Assembly (NCBI RefSeq): GCF_014803725.1
Contig: NZ_JAAVBE010000019.1
Span: 16,825 to 80,824, forward strand
Direction: 5' to 3'
Length of the DNA stretch: 64,000 nt
From: Desulfovibrio sp.
GTDB taxonomy: Bacteria; Desulfobacterota; Desulfovibrionia; Desulfovibrionales; Desulfovibrionaceae
Shown: piece after piece, positions 27,969 through 36,230 of the stretch
How the letters are laid out: every line of letters begins with the position of its first letter
Position numbering within the stretch: the stretch's first letter is position 1
The notes under the pieces: model-generated
Seen by the model: only the letters and a program-made list of their open reading frames with translations
Databases searched by the model: none
Told to the model about the DNA's origin: nothing
Program-made: the position numbers and the translations under genes

Positions 27969-30900
27969 GTGGCGGAACATTGGAGCGACATCTATTTTGA
28001 CAAGCAGGACAGGGACATCCTGGCCCTCGTCAACCACATCCTTGATTCGCGTACCGGCCCGTCCGACAACGGCCTTTTTGACCCGAATCTCCATCCCCAC
28101 GGCATCAAGGAGCTGGCGGCGAGCCCGGTGGCGCGCATGGCCTCGGCGGTCATCAACCTGCTCCGCAACCTCGAGGCGGGCGACGCGCAGGCCAGGGACA
28201 GGCTGCTCGCCCTCGAAGTGCTTTACGACGAGGTGCTCAACAGCGCCCACTCGCTGCTTCGGCGCAATACAGCGCGCGTGCTTATGCAGATCATGAAAGA
28301 CATGGTGCGCGCCCACGGCGACCGCCTGACCCAGCTCAAGCTGGCCCATGATTTTCGGCGCACGGTGCAGGGCACCCCGCGCATCGTGCGGCACATGCTG
28401 GCGCGCTATCATTTGCCGGAAATGCCTGAGGAATGGAACCAGATCGCCTTTGACGATCACGTTTACGACGCCAACACCAAGGGCCGCAAAACGCCCACGC
28501 ACCTCATCATGGACGCCTGGATCAAGGGCATCCGCGACATCACCATCGGCTACGAATACTGGGTGCCCCCGGACGCCGCGCGGGAGATATTGCGCGCCTC
28601 GGAGATCACCGGGCTCACCGTGCGTATCGGTATCGAGTACCAGGTGCCCTATTACGGGCATTATGCGCGCCTGTTCTGGATCCCGCGCGGTTTCAGCTCC
28701 AACGAGGACTTTCTGGAATTTCTCCACAACCCCAAGCTCGCGGACATGATGAAGAAGGGCCGCGAGGTCCTCACCTGGAAAAAGGCGCGTATCCTGCGCA
28801 TCCTCAACGCCTGGAACGACCGCGAGCGCCCGCGCCTGACCGAAGCCTGGGGCGTCGAGGTGCCCGCCCTCGACCAGCAGGACTTTCTCGATTTCGTGGG
28901 CCGCGGGCAGCCCTCCATGCACCATCTTTCCGAATTCCTGCATCGCCATGTCCTGCCCGCGGCGCGGGAAAGGGCGGAACGCCTGGCGCAGGACATCGCC
29001 GAGGGCAAATCCGACGGTCGCGCAGCCAAGGAAGAGATCGAGGCGCTGGAAAACCTGAGCGCGGACATCATCGCTGACGAATGGCTGAGCGCCGAGGCGC
29101 TGCCCGAAGTGCGCGAACTCCTCCAGCCGGGCCTCGGGGACGTGCCCGAGCTGTTGCGCCTCTCCCCGCACGAGCTGGTGCGCGAGCTGCAGGAGCTCAA
29201 CCCCGGCTACCGCCTCGTGCTCGGCCTCACCGACCTCCGCGTGGAGGACGTGGCCGAGATACTTTCCGACTGCCACGGCGCCATCACCCATCTCGAGATC
29301 TTCAACATGCGTGCCTGGCTGGAGGGGCGACTGCACGACCTCGAAGCCATCGGCGAATTGCAGCGGGCCCTCAACCTCGGCCTCGGCCCCCGCGTGAAGC
29401 AGATGATCCGCCAGATGGGGCGCCACCTCGAGCGCGAGGGCGACGACGCGCGCGCGGCCAAGTTCAAGAATATCCTGCGCAATGTGCCCAAACTCTGGGA
29501 GCATTACCGCCACAGCCCGCTCAAGTCGCGCCTGGGCACGAGCTCGGGCGGCCGCCGCTCTTACGGCATGGGCCTGGTGCTCAAGGAGACCCTTTCCCCG
29601 CGGGCACTGGCCGAGCTCAGGCGCAAGCCGCAACAGGCGCGGCCCATCCCCCTCTGCTCGCCGGTGGAGGAGACGGAAATTTTCCGCGAGCCGGAAAACC
29701 CGACCTTCTGGCAGCGGCTGGCCGCGCATTTCCGCCGCATCCCCGGCTGCCGGCATCTGGGCATGGAGCGCAAGAGCGAATGGAAAACGGCCAGTGAGTA
29801 TTGCCGCATCTGCAAGCACGGCAATATCGCCAACCTGGGCGGCCTCAACCAGGCCCGGCAGAACGACCTGCTCGGCAAGAGCAAGTCCGGCGGCCACACG
29901 CGCCTCGGCCTCACCTATCTCAACAGCTCCATCAGCAACTGGCTCAAGGTGCTTTTGGGCTTCATCCCGGCCTTTTTCTCCTTCATCTATACGCAGGACT
30001 GGTGGTTCCTCGCCTGGTTCGGCACCTTTATCTGGTTCGGCATCACGGGCGTGCGCAACGTGGTGCAGATGATGTTCGCGGCCAACGGCTTTTCACGGGG
30101 CACACTCATCCACTGGAAGGATCAGGTCAGCATCAGCAGAATCTGCGATTCGCTGATGTATACGGGCATTTCCGTCCTGCTCCTTGAAGTCATGGTGCGC
30201 GTGTGGCTCTTGCAGGACTGGCTTGGCTATTCGGTGGAGAACCATTCCACCCTCGTCTTCACCGTGCTCAACATCGTCAACGGTTTCTACATCTGCGCGC
30301 ACAATGTCTTCCGCGGCTTCCCCAAGGAAGCGGCCATCGGCAACTTCTTCCGCAGCGGCCTCGCCATCCCTGTGTCGTCGCTCTATGATTTCCTGCTGTT
30401 CCAGCTCCTGCTCGCCGTGGGGGTGGCCCAGCCCGAGATCTACCTCGTGCCGAGCGCGGCCGTGGTCTCCAAGATGGCGTCGGACACGGTGGCCGCCATC
30501 ATCGAAGGCTATGCGGACAGCCAGGTGAACCTGCGCATGCGCCGCTGGGACTACAAGAGCAAGATCGCCAATGTCTTCGCCTGTTATACGCGCCTCGAAC
30601 TGCTCTTCCCGCAGGAAGACGCCCTCGTCATGCTTGCGCGGCCGGGCGGCCTCAAGGGGCATGGCGGCTCCCGGGGGCGCGAGCTCGAAAAGGCCTTCAT
30701 CATCAACGCCCTCGACCTCATGTATTTCTGGTATTACCAGCCGAGGGCGCAGGATGCGTTCCGCAAGATGCTCGTCACCATGCCCGACGCCGACCGCCAT
30801 GTGCTCGCGCGCGCGCAGCTCGTGCTCACGCGCGAACGCGAGATAAGCCAGATGCTGGTGGACGGCCTGCTGGGGCGCAATTTCTCGCCGCCGCTGGCCT

Positions 30901-31010
30901 TCTTCCTCAGCAAGCACATGCAGTACCTGCGCCTCATGAGCAAGCTCTGCCGCCCGCACCAGCACCGGATCCACCATGCGGCGAGCCATGCGCGTACACA
31001 GACGGCGTAG
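27969..31010 (+). CDS. 1013-aa membrane protein with degenerate PHP-like N-terminal region
   Basis: I do not recognise a named family. Residues about 155-195 resemble a decayed PHP motif: DDHVYDANTKGRKTPTHL, where PHP enzymes have DLHxHTxxSDG, is followed by DAWIKGIRDITIG and a GIEYQVPYYG segment where PHP proteins have GiE. ITHLEIFNMRAWLEGR later resembles the EvfN.R strand of PHP hydrolases. Key metal histidines are missing. A basic linker with YCRICKHG precedes about five membrane helices (roughly 660-840), and the C-terminus is soluble and helical. GTG was chosen because AAGGGG lies about seven bases before it; an earlier GTG at 27930 lacks a ribosome site. It follows hydG after 105 bases. 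Confidence 0.75.
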   Translation: MAEHWSDIYFDKQDRDILALVNHILDSRTGPSDNGLFDPNLHPHGIKELAASPVARMASAVINLLRNLEAGDAQARDRLLALEVLYDEVLNSAHSLLRRNTARVLMQIMKDMVRAHGDRLTQLKLAHDFRRTVQGTPRIVRHMLARYHLPEMPEEWNQIAFDDHVYDANTKGRKTPTHLIMDAWIKGIRDITIGYEYWVPPDAAREILRASEITGLTVRIGIEYQVPYYGHYARLFWIPRGFSSNEDFLEFLHNPKLADMMKKGREVLTWKKARILRILNAWNDRERPRLTEAWGVEVPALDQQDFLDFVGRGQPSMHHLSEFLHRHVLPAARERAERLAQDIAEGKSDGRAAKEEIEALENLSADIIADEWLSAEALPEVRELLQPGLGDVPELLRLSPHELVRELQELNPGYRLVLGLTDLRVEDVAEILSDCHGAITHLEIFNMRAWLEGRLHDLEAIGELQRALNLGLGPRVKQMIRQMGRHLEREGDDARAAKFKNILRNVPKLWEHYRHSPLKSRLGTSSGGRRSYGMGLVLKETLSPRALAELRRKPQQARPIPLCSPVEETEIFREPENPTFWQRLAAHFRRIPGCRHLGMERKSEWKTASEYCRICKHGNIANLGGLNQARQNDLLGKSKSGGHTRLGLTYLNSSISNWLKVLLGFIPAFFSFIYTQDWWFLAWFGTFIWFGITGVRNVVQMMFAANGFSRGTLIHWKDQVSISRICDSLMYTGISVLLLEVMVRVWLLQDWLGYSVENHSTLVFTVLNIVNGFYICAHNVFRGFPKEAAIGNFFRSGLAIPVSSLYDFLLFQLLLAVGVAQPEIYLVPSAAVVSKMASDTVAAIIEGYADSQVNLRMRRWDYKSKIANVFACYTRLELLFPQEDALVMLARPGGLKGHGGSRGRELEKAFIINALDLMYFWYYQPRAQDAFRKMLVTMPDADRHVLARAQLVLTREREISQMLVDGLLGRNFSPPLAFFLSKHMQYLRLMSKLCRPHQHRIHHAASHARTQTA

Positions 31011-31066
31011 GGCGGACGGGGACGCGCCCGTCGCTTACTGATCCCCCCGGCATCGCAAGGATTCGT

Positions 31067-31115
31067 ATATGTGCCTGTAAGGCGCTCCTCGCAAGAGAGC
31101 CTTACAGGCACATAT
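31067..31115. repeat. 17-bp perfect inverted repeat
   Basis: ATATGTGCCTGTAAGGC and its exact complement GCCTTACAGGCACATAT are separated by 15 bases, with a further CTC/GAG pairing inside. It lies 57 bases after the stop of the 1013-aa gene and just beyond the 3' end of the transposase remnant. It could be a strong transcript end (no T run follows) or a subterminal hairpin of the decayed element. Confidence 0.7.
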
Positions 31116-31197
31116 CCGTTCTGCTATCTGCATTTTTGGTACTTGCCCCCCGCAAACGGGCTACCCGGGGTCGGTATACGTATTTGGTCTGCCGGCT

Positions 31198-31579
31198 TCA
31201 CCCGACCGATCTGTCCTCTGATGTATCCCTGAATTTTCTTTGTATTTTCCTCACGGCGTTGATACGAGAGCCACGGCACCAAAACTCCCGGTTACTGAAT
31301 CAGAATTTCATGTCGCCCAATCGTTCATACATCATCAGACTCCTCATGCTCTTCAGATACCCCATAAAAACGGGAAATACTCATCTTCCGCGGTATTTCC
31401 CGCAACATGTGGATATGGTCAGGGCAACACCCGGCTTCAAGAACTGTTCCTGTCTTCCATTGAGAGAGTTTGCGTAAAATCTCTCCTGGTGTCCGTTTTT
31501 TTCCAGAGAATGCCTGTCGGCGATATGGCGAATACAAGATGATGTTAAAATTCCATTTCGTGTACGATAAACTCTTTGC
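31198..31579 (-). pseudogene. Decayed IS200/IS605-type transposase (TnpA, Y1/HUH) remnant
   Basis: Translated on the minus strand, the first part reads KSLSYTKWN...YSPYRRQAFSGK...EILRKLSQWK...CCPDHIHMLREIPRKMS. This is the N-terminal half of IS200-type TnpA, including the HxH of the HUH motif in DHIHML. A frameshift follows near 31370. The next frame continues with FMGYLKSMRSLMMYERLGDMKF, a stop, then FSNREFWCRG, the expected downstream TnpA sequence. With at least one frameshift and one internal stop the gene is dead. The DNA is lower in GC than its neighbours, consistent with transfer. Confidence 0.8.
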
Positions 31580-31891
31580 ACTAACCGTTGTGACCTTCTT
31601 TTGATTTGTTGACAGAGTGCAACTGTCAGACTGCATCTACCTTGAAACCAATCAAAATGCGTTTCATAAGCTACTTATACTATAAGCGTTTTTGAGCCGC
31701 CCTCCAGGAAGGAGTTTTTCTGCATACAATGAGGGCGTTACATCCTTGGGGCGCGACGCCCTTGCTTGTGTGTGCTGGCCTTCCCAAAGCGGGGAGAGCC
31801 AGTCCCGCGGGGAATGTGACCAACATCATGTGCCCAAGCAACCCAAGTGCGCGGCAAGGCGGCTCGCGTGAGCCGGCGGTTCACAAAAACC
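31580..31891. other. Gap between transposase remnant and tRNA promoter
   Basis: I see no gene here. The first half is AT-rich and probably belongs to the left end of the decayed element. A short CTCC/GGAG hairpin followed by TTTTT lies at about 31707-31724. The second half is GC-rich and unassigned. Confidence 0.4.
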
Positions 31892-31920
31892 TTGACAGTC
31901 GGGCCTTTCCGGCCTACCTC
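31892..31920 (+). promoter_or_regulatory. Promoter of the tRNA-Arg gene
   Basis: A perfect TTGACA -35 is followed after 17 bases by a weak -10 (TACCTC), placing transcription start within a few bases of the mature tRNA 5' end. Confidence 0.5.
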
Positions 31921-31929
31921 TTCCAGCGT

Positions 31930-32006
31930 GCGCTCGTAGCTCAGTTGGATAGAGCGACAGCCTCCTAAGCTGTAGGCCGCAGGTTCGATTCCTGCCGGGC
32001 GCACCA
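31930..32006 (+). tRNA. tRNA-Arg(CCU)
   Basis: The 77-base sequence folds as a full cloverleaf. The acceptor GCGCTCG pairs with CGGGCGC (one G-T pair), the D-arm is GCTCAGTTGGATAGAGC, the anticodon stem ACAGC/GCTGT holds the loop CTCCTAA with anticodon CCT, the T-arm is GCAGGTTCGATTCCTGC, and CCA is encoded at the 3' end. It reads AGG codons. It is the only tRNA in the window and borders the transposase remnant. Confidence 0.95.
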
Positions 32007-32092
32007 TTCTTCCCGGCTTCCTGTTCCAGACACCCGCGTTCTTCCCAAGGCGCAGCAATTTCCCAATCCTTCTGGCTGAGAGGCGGCGCATC

Positions 32093-32428
32093 GTGGTCTC
32101 TATACGAGAGCAGCACAAGCGCTCCATCGCCGAGCAGGCAAAAATTTTCAAGGCTCTCGGGCACCCGAGCCGCCTGCTCATGGTCGACGCCCTGCGCGAT
32201 GGCGAGAAATGCGTTTGCGAGCTCAAGGACCTGGTGGGCGATGACATGTCCACCATATCCCGGCATCTCGCCGTCTTGCGTGAAGCCGGCGTGGTCACGA
32301 GCGAAAAACGCGGGACGAGCATCTATTACCGCCTGAGGCTGGGCTGCCTGAACCAGTTTTTGCAATGCACATCCGCCGCGGTCCAGCAGAAGGCCCGGGA
32401 ACATCTCGAGATAGTGCAATCGCGTTAG
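32093..32428 (+). CDS. arsR: ArsR-family metalloregulator
   Basis: The 111-residue winged-helix repressor has the canonical core KALGHPSRLLMVDALRDGEKCVCEL...STISRHLAVLREAGVV, then the wing SEKRGTSIYYRL. The C40-V-C42 pair at the start of the recognition region is the As(III)/Sb(III) site of classical ArsR, so arsenite-type sensing is likely. GTG start with GAGAGG eight bases upstream. It lies 86 bases after the tRNA and 187 bases before an ArsP-family permease on the same strand, its probable target. Confidence 0.9.
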   Translation: MVSIREQHKRSIAEQAKIFKALGHPSRLLMVDALRDGEKCVCELKDLVGDDMSTISRHLAVLREAGVVTSEKRGTSIYYRLRLGCLNQFLQCTSAAVQQKAREHLEIVQSR

Positions 32429-32448
32429 GGCTGCCCGCTCTTTTACCG

Positions 32449-32465
32449 GGCCCGGCATCCGGGCC
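32449..32465 (+). terminator. Short hairpin after arsR
   Basis: GGCCCGG-CAT-CCGGGCC is a perfect 7-bp stem with a 3-base loop followed by ATTTTCG, about 20 bases after the arsR stop. It is a plausible terminator or attenuator between arsR and the permease. Confidence 0.5.
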
Positions 32466-32557
32466 ATTTTCGATAAAGACAAATCCCTCGATCCTTCGGG
32501 GGGAGGTCGCTGCCACAGGAGTGGGCTCATGCGTGCGGGATTAGGCTGCGCACGCGC

Positions 32558-32586
32558 TTGACTTGCACCTCAATATTTTGCAATTT
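32558..32586 (+). promoter_or_regulatory. Candidate promoter and ArsR operator of the permease
   Basis: TTGACT and CAATTT lie 17 bases apart, 30 bases before the permease ATG. The spacer is bounded by TTGCA / TGCAA half-sites (32563-32567 and 32579-32583) that would place a dimeric repressor on the promoter. The assignment to ArsR is inference from position. Confidence 0.4.
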
Positions 32587-32615
32587 AGCCAAAAAGCAAA
32601 ACAGTAGAGGTACTC

Positions 32616-33785
32616 ATGGAGCCGCTTATCCCGGGTTCATCCGCCCCTGGCAAAAAATCGGCACCGCTCGGGAGGGAACAGGCGACATGCAGTTGTTCAA
32701 GACCAACGATACCCCAAGCGGATGCACCGCAGGTTGCAGGCTGGGAGCGCCGGTACATCCTCAAGGCCGCGGTGGTCGCCCTCGTCTGTGTTCTGGCCTA
32801 TGTCGCCATTGAGCCGGCTGCCCATTGGCTCGTCTTCTCCGTGCCAGGGCTCTCAGCGGACTCGCATCTCGGGCAAGCGCTCGAATTTTTCCTCTATGAC
32901 ACGGCAAAAATCCTCTTGCTCCTCTTTGCGCTCATCTATGTAATTGCATGGCTGCGCGCCTCGCTCCCCGTGGAGCGTGTACGCGCGTATCTTGCGGGCA
33001 AGCGACGCATCCTCGGGTATTTTCTCGGAGCCCTGTTCGGTTCCATAACGCCCTTCTGCTCCTGTTCGAGCATACCGCTTTTCCTGGGCTTCACCACGGC
33101 GCGCATTCCTTTCGGCATCACCATGGCCTTTCTCATCACATCGCCGCTCATCAATGAAATCGCCGTGGTGCTGTTGTGGGGTCTGCTCGGCTGGAAATTC
33201 ACACTTCTCTATGTGCTGGTCGGCATGGCGGCGGGCATGGCTGGGGGCTTTTCCATAGATGCCATGCGGGCGGAGCGCTGGCTCCAGCGCTTCATCCTCG
33301 ATGCCGGGCGCCTCCCCCGGCCCCTGCTGGCTGTGGGTGGCAACAGCCCGCGATTGGGCATTCGCCAGCGCCATGTCTTTGCCTGGGGCGAGATGCGGTC
33401 GATTTTCGGCCGCGTCTGGAAGTGGGTGATCCTCGGCGTTGCCGTGGGGGCCGCGCTGCACGGCTTTGTGCCCGACAACTGGTTTGCCGAACACCTCGGC
33501 GCGGGCCAATGGTGGACAGTGCCCGCGGCCGTGCTTCTTGCAATACCGCTCTATTCCAATGTTACGGGCATCGTGCCGGTGATGGAGAGCCTGTTGATGA
33601 AGGGGCTGCCGCTCGGCACCACGCTCGCGTTCTGCATGAGCGCGGTGGCGGCAAGCATCCCGGAAGTCATGCTTCTGCGGCAGATAATGACCTTCCGGCT
33701 TCAGGCGCTCTTCATCGGCTGCCTGTGGGTGATATTCACGCTCATTGGCTGGATATTCAACAGTATCGGGCCAGCGTTGCTCTAA
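32616..33785 (+). CDS. ArsP-family permease (DUF318/UPF0718), putative organoarsenical exporter
   Basis: The 389-residue membrane protein has the family hallmark GSITPFCSCSSIPLFLGF, with C148 and C150, then ITSPLINEIAVVLLWGLLGW, and a second half repeating the fold (IPLYSNVTGIVPVMESLLMKGLPLG). ArsP proteins export trivalent organoarsenicals through the paired cysteines. Others in this permease family are linked to Cu/Zn export, so the substrate is inferred from the adjacent arsR. AGAGG precedes the ATG. The gene ends nine bases before the convergent CDF transporter gene. Confidence 0.82.
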   Translation: MEPLIPGSSAPGKKSAPLGREQATCSCSRPTIPQADAPQVAGWERRYILKAAVVALVCVLAYVAIEPAAHWLVFSVPGLSADSHLGQALEFFLYDTAKILLLLFALIYVIAWLRASLPVERVRAYLAGKRRILGYFLGALFGSITPFCSCSSIPLFLGFTTARIPFGITMAFLITSPLINEIAVVLLWGLLGWKFTLLYVLVGMAAGMAGGFSIDAMRAERWLQRFILDAGRLPRPLLAVGGNSPRLGIRQRHVFAWGEMRSIFGRVWKWVILGVAVGAALHGFVPDNWFAEHLGAGQWWTVPAAVLLAIPLYSNVTGIVPVMESLLMKGLPLGTTLAFCMSAVAASIPEVMLLRQIMTFRLQALFIGCLWVIFTLIGWIFNSIGPALL

Positions 33786-33794
33786 CCCGGGTTC

Positions 33795-34823
33795 TCACAC
33801 GCGCGCGGATTCTCCATCCTCGTGCTCTGCCTGCGCTTTCTGTGCAGCGGCGGGCTCCATATGGATGCCCACATGCGTCTTCTCACCGAGGCGGTCTTTC
33901 AGGCGCTTCTCGAGCAGCGAGGCGATGTCATGCGCCTCGCGCAAGGACAGGCCGCCATCCAGTTTTATATGTGCCTCGACGGCGCGGTTCACACCCATGC
34001 GACGGGTACGCAGGCGATGGAAACCGAGAACGCCCTCTGTTGAGGCAATGATGTGCTCGATCTCCACCCTTTCCGCATCGGGCAACGACTTTTCCATGAG
34101 TTCATCGATGCCCGGCTTCATGAGCGAAAAGGCCATCACCACGATAAAGATGCTGATGAGGCAGGCAGCCAACGGGTCAAGGATGCGCCAGCCCTCGCCC
34201 GGGAGCATGGCCCCGCCGATGCCAACGAGCGTCGCGATGGAGCTCAGCGCGTCGCTGCGGTGATGCCAGGCATTGGCCTTGAGCGTTGAGGAATCGGCCT
34301 TTCTGGCCGCCGCCATGGTATAGTGATAGAGCGCTTCCTTCACGACAAGGGAGATCACCGCCGCGGCCAACGCGAGCCAGGTGGGCGCCATGAGCATTTC
34401 GCCCCGGGCGAAGGCAAGGATGGTGGCCGCGCCGTCCCAAAAAAGGCCGATGCCGGTGGCAAGCAGGAGGAGGCCGATGGCAACGGACGCCAGGGTCTCG
34501 AACTTGCCGTGGCCGTAGGCGTGGTCTTCGTCCTCGGGCTTGCCCGCCACCCGCAGGCACAAAAGGACGATGACATCCGAAGCGAAGTCGGAGAGCGAAT
34601 GGGCGGCGTCGGCCACCATGGCCGAGCTGTGCCCGAGGATGCCGGCAATGAACTTGAAGACCACGAGGAGCAGGTTGACGGCGCTCCCCGCCAGGGTCAC
34701 GCGGCAAATATATTTTTCCCGGTCCAAAAGCAGCTCCTCAGGAAATGCGGTGGGGAAGACAGTGATGGCCGGCCGCACAGGGACGCCCGGGGCGAGCTGC
34801 GAAAACCCTCGCGCCGGCGTCAC
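33795..34823 (-). CDS. Cation diffusion facilitator (CDF) metal exporter
   Basis: The 342-residue inner-membrane protein has six helices and the two CDF metal-site signatures: HSLSDFASDVIV in helix 2 and HHRSDALSSIATLVG in helix 5. A cytoplasmic dimerisation domain ends in a His/Glu-rich tail. The family exchanges Zn(II), Fe(II), Mn(II), Co(II) or Ni(II) for protons; the ion is not predictable here. The start is a GTG without a clear ribosome site and could be somewhat downstream. It converges on the ArsP-like gene, forming a metal/metalloid efflux cluster. Confidence 0.88.
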   Translation of the reverse strand: MTPARGFSQLAPGVPVRPAITVFPTAFPEELLLDREKYICRVTLAGSAVNLLLVVFKFIAGILGHSSAMVADAAHSLSDFASDVIVLLCLRVAGKPEDEDHAYGHGKFETLASVAIGLLLLATGIGLFWDGAATILAFARGEMLMAPTWLALAAAVISLVVKEALYHYTMAAARKADSSTLKANAWHHRSDALSSIATLVGIGGAMLPGEGWRILDPLAACLISIFIVVMAFSLMKPGIDELMEKSLPDAERVEIEHIIASTEGVLGFHRLRTRRMGVNRAVEAHIKLDGGLSLREAHDIASLLEKRLKDRLGEKTHVGIHMEPAAAQKAQAEHEDGESARV

Positions 34824-35092
34824 GCGTCAGAGTGGTCTACTTTTGGGCGAAACGCAACCGGCGGAAAGCCCTGAAGAAGCGGACGACAGCAGGCCGCATT
34901 GTGTCGGCGCCCTCACACGCCGTTGCCTCACAATATGGTCGGCTTCCACGTCACAGGGTCGGGTTCCATGTCCTCCACCCCACAACTCCATGCACGCCCG
35001 ACTCTTGCCCGCGTTTTTCCTCTTTTCTCCTGCGTGGCTTTATGCTATGCCTCAAAGGAAGGCACACCCCCTATCAGCGCGAGCGAGAGGCA

Positions 35093-35656
35093 ATGCTCAA
35101 CCTTGCCAATAAAATCACCCTGCTGCGCATCCTCATGGCGCCGCTCGTCGTCGTCCTCCTGTATTTCCAGGGGCCGAAGCTCTGCATCGTGGCCGCGCTG
35201 GTCTTTATTTTCGCCGCCATCACCGACTGGATGGACGGCTATATCGCCCGCCATGCCGGCATGGTCACGAGCATGGGCAAATTCCTCGACCCCCTGGCGG
35301 ACAAGGTGCTCATCTGCTCCGTGCTCATCATGTTCGTGGAGCTCGACTGGGCGCCCGCATGGGTGGTCATCGTCATCGTCTGCCGCGAGCTCGTGGTGAC
35401 GGGCCTGCGCGCCATGGCCATCGACGAGGGCATCGTCCTCGCCGCCGACAAGTTCGGCAAGGCCAAGACGGTGCTCCAGATCGCGGCCATCATCCCCATC
35501 ACGCTCCACTATCCTCTTTTCGGACTCAGACTGTGGCCCATCGGCGAGGCGCTGCTCTATGCCTCCATGGCCGTGGCCGTGTTCTCGGGCGTCAACTATT
35601 GCCGGTATTTCTACCGGCATGCCGCTGCCAGCGTCACTTCGGGAAAATCGGCATGA
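35093..35656 (+). CDS. pgsA: CDP-diacylglycerol-glycerol-3-phosphate phosphatidyltransferase
   Basis: The 187-residue membrane enzyme makes phosphatidylglycerol phosphate. It carries the complete CDP-alcohol phosphotransferase motif DWMDGYIARHAG...G...DPLADK with all metal-binding aspartates, after the typical LANKITLLRILMAPLVV start. GAGAGG lies before the ATG; the frame extends further upstream without homologous residues. Its stop overlaps the next start (ATGA), heading an operon of pgsA, a small gene, ftsB and a TPR gene. Confidence 0.94.
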   Translation: MLNLANKITLLRILMAPLVVVLLYFQGPKLCIVAALVFIFAAITDWMDGYIARHAGMVTSMGKFLDPLADKVLICSVLIMFVELDWAPAWVVIVIVCRELVVTGLRAMAIDEGIVLAADKFGKAKTVLQIAAIIPITLHYPLFGLRLWPIGEALLYASMAVAVFSGVNYCRYFYRHAAASVTSGKSA

Positions 35657-35907
35657 GCAGGTTGCAGATCCGCCTCAAGAACTGCATCCAGACGATCCTC
35701 GAGCTGGAACCGGGCATGCGCGCCGCTGGCGCGGGCCGCAGCTTTGACGAGGACTTCGCTTCCCTCAAGAGCTTCCTTACGCGCATCGACAGCATGAACC
35801 TGGCGGAGGAAGATGTCCGGCGGCTCGAAGGCGTCACCGGCACCCTGCTTGCAGAACTCGGGCATTCCCCCCGCTGGAACGCCCACGGCCAGCGGCTGCT
35901 GCAATAA
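35653..35907 (+). CDS. Small helical protein of unknown function
   Basis: The 84-residue soluble protein is largely helical (MSRLQIRLKNCIQTILELEP...DFASLKSFLTRIDSMNLAEEDVRRLEGVT). I recognise no motif. It overlaps pgsA by ATGA and ftsB by TAATG, so it is tightly coupled to both and is likely real and co-regulated with division and phospholipid genes. Confidence 0.75.
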   Translation: MSRLQIRLKNCIQTILELEPGMRAAGAGRSFDEDFASLKSFLTRIDSMNLAEEDVRRLEGVTGTLLAELGHSPRWNAHGQRLLQ

Positions 35908-36230
35908 TGTTCTGGCGCGTCACCATCCTGCTCATTCTGGGTGTTTTCAACCTCGCCCTGTTCAGCCGCATGATATGGGGTCCGACGGGGCTTGTGGAAT
36001 ACCGCGACCTTAAGCGCCAGCACGCCGCCCTGCTCACCCGGATAAGCGACCTCGATGCCCAGAACAGGGCGCTCAGTAAGGATATCCGGCTCTTGCAGTC
36101 CGACAGCCAGTATGTGGAAAAAATGATCCGCCAGCGCCTGCACTACATGCGGGACAACGAGGTGCTCTACCTCTTTGGAAGCTCGGCCCAAACCAGCCCC
36201 GGAGCCCCGGCCCATGACGGAAAAGATTGA
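35907..36230 (+). CDS. ftsB: FtsB/DivIC-type septum formation initiator
   Basis: The 107-residue bitopic protein has a single N-terminal membrane helix (VTILLILGVFNLALFSRMIW), a coiled coil (LKRQHAALLTRISDLDAQNRALSKDI) and a short C-terminal region with RLHYMRDNEVLYLF, where FtsB proteins have the conserved ARxxLxM..gE..y segment. It should bridge FtsL and FtsQ in the divisome. It overlaps the genes on both sides. Confidence 0.85.
   Translation: MFWRVTILLILGVFNLALFSRMIWGPTGLVEYRDLKRQHAALLTRISDLDAQNRALSKDIRLLQSDSQYVEKMIRQRLHYMRDNEVLYLFGSSAQTSPGAPAHDGKD

Noticed and set aside
31738..32530. Two overlapping minus-strand frames of about 200 codons
   Set aside because: They run through the tRNA-Arg gene and antisense to arsR; one even translates the tRNA, so they are not genes.
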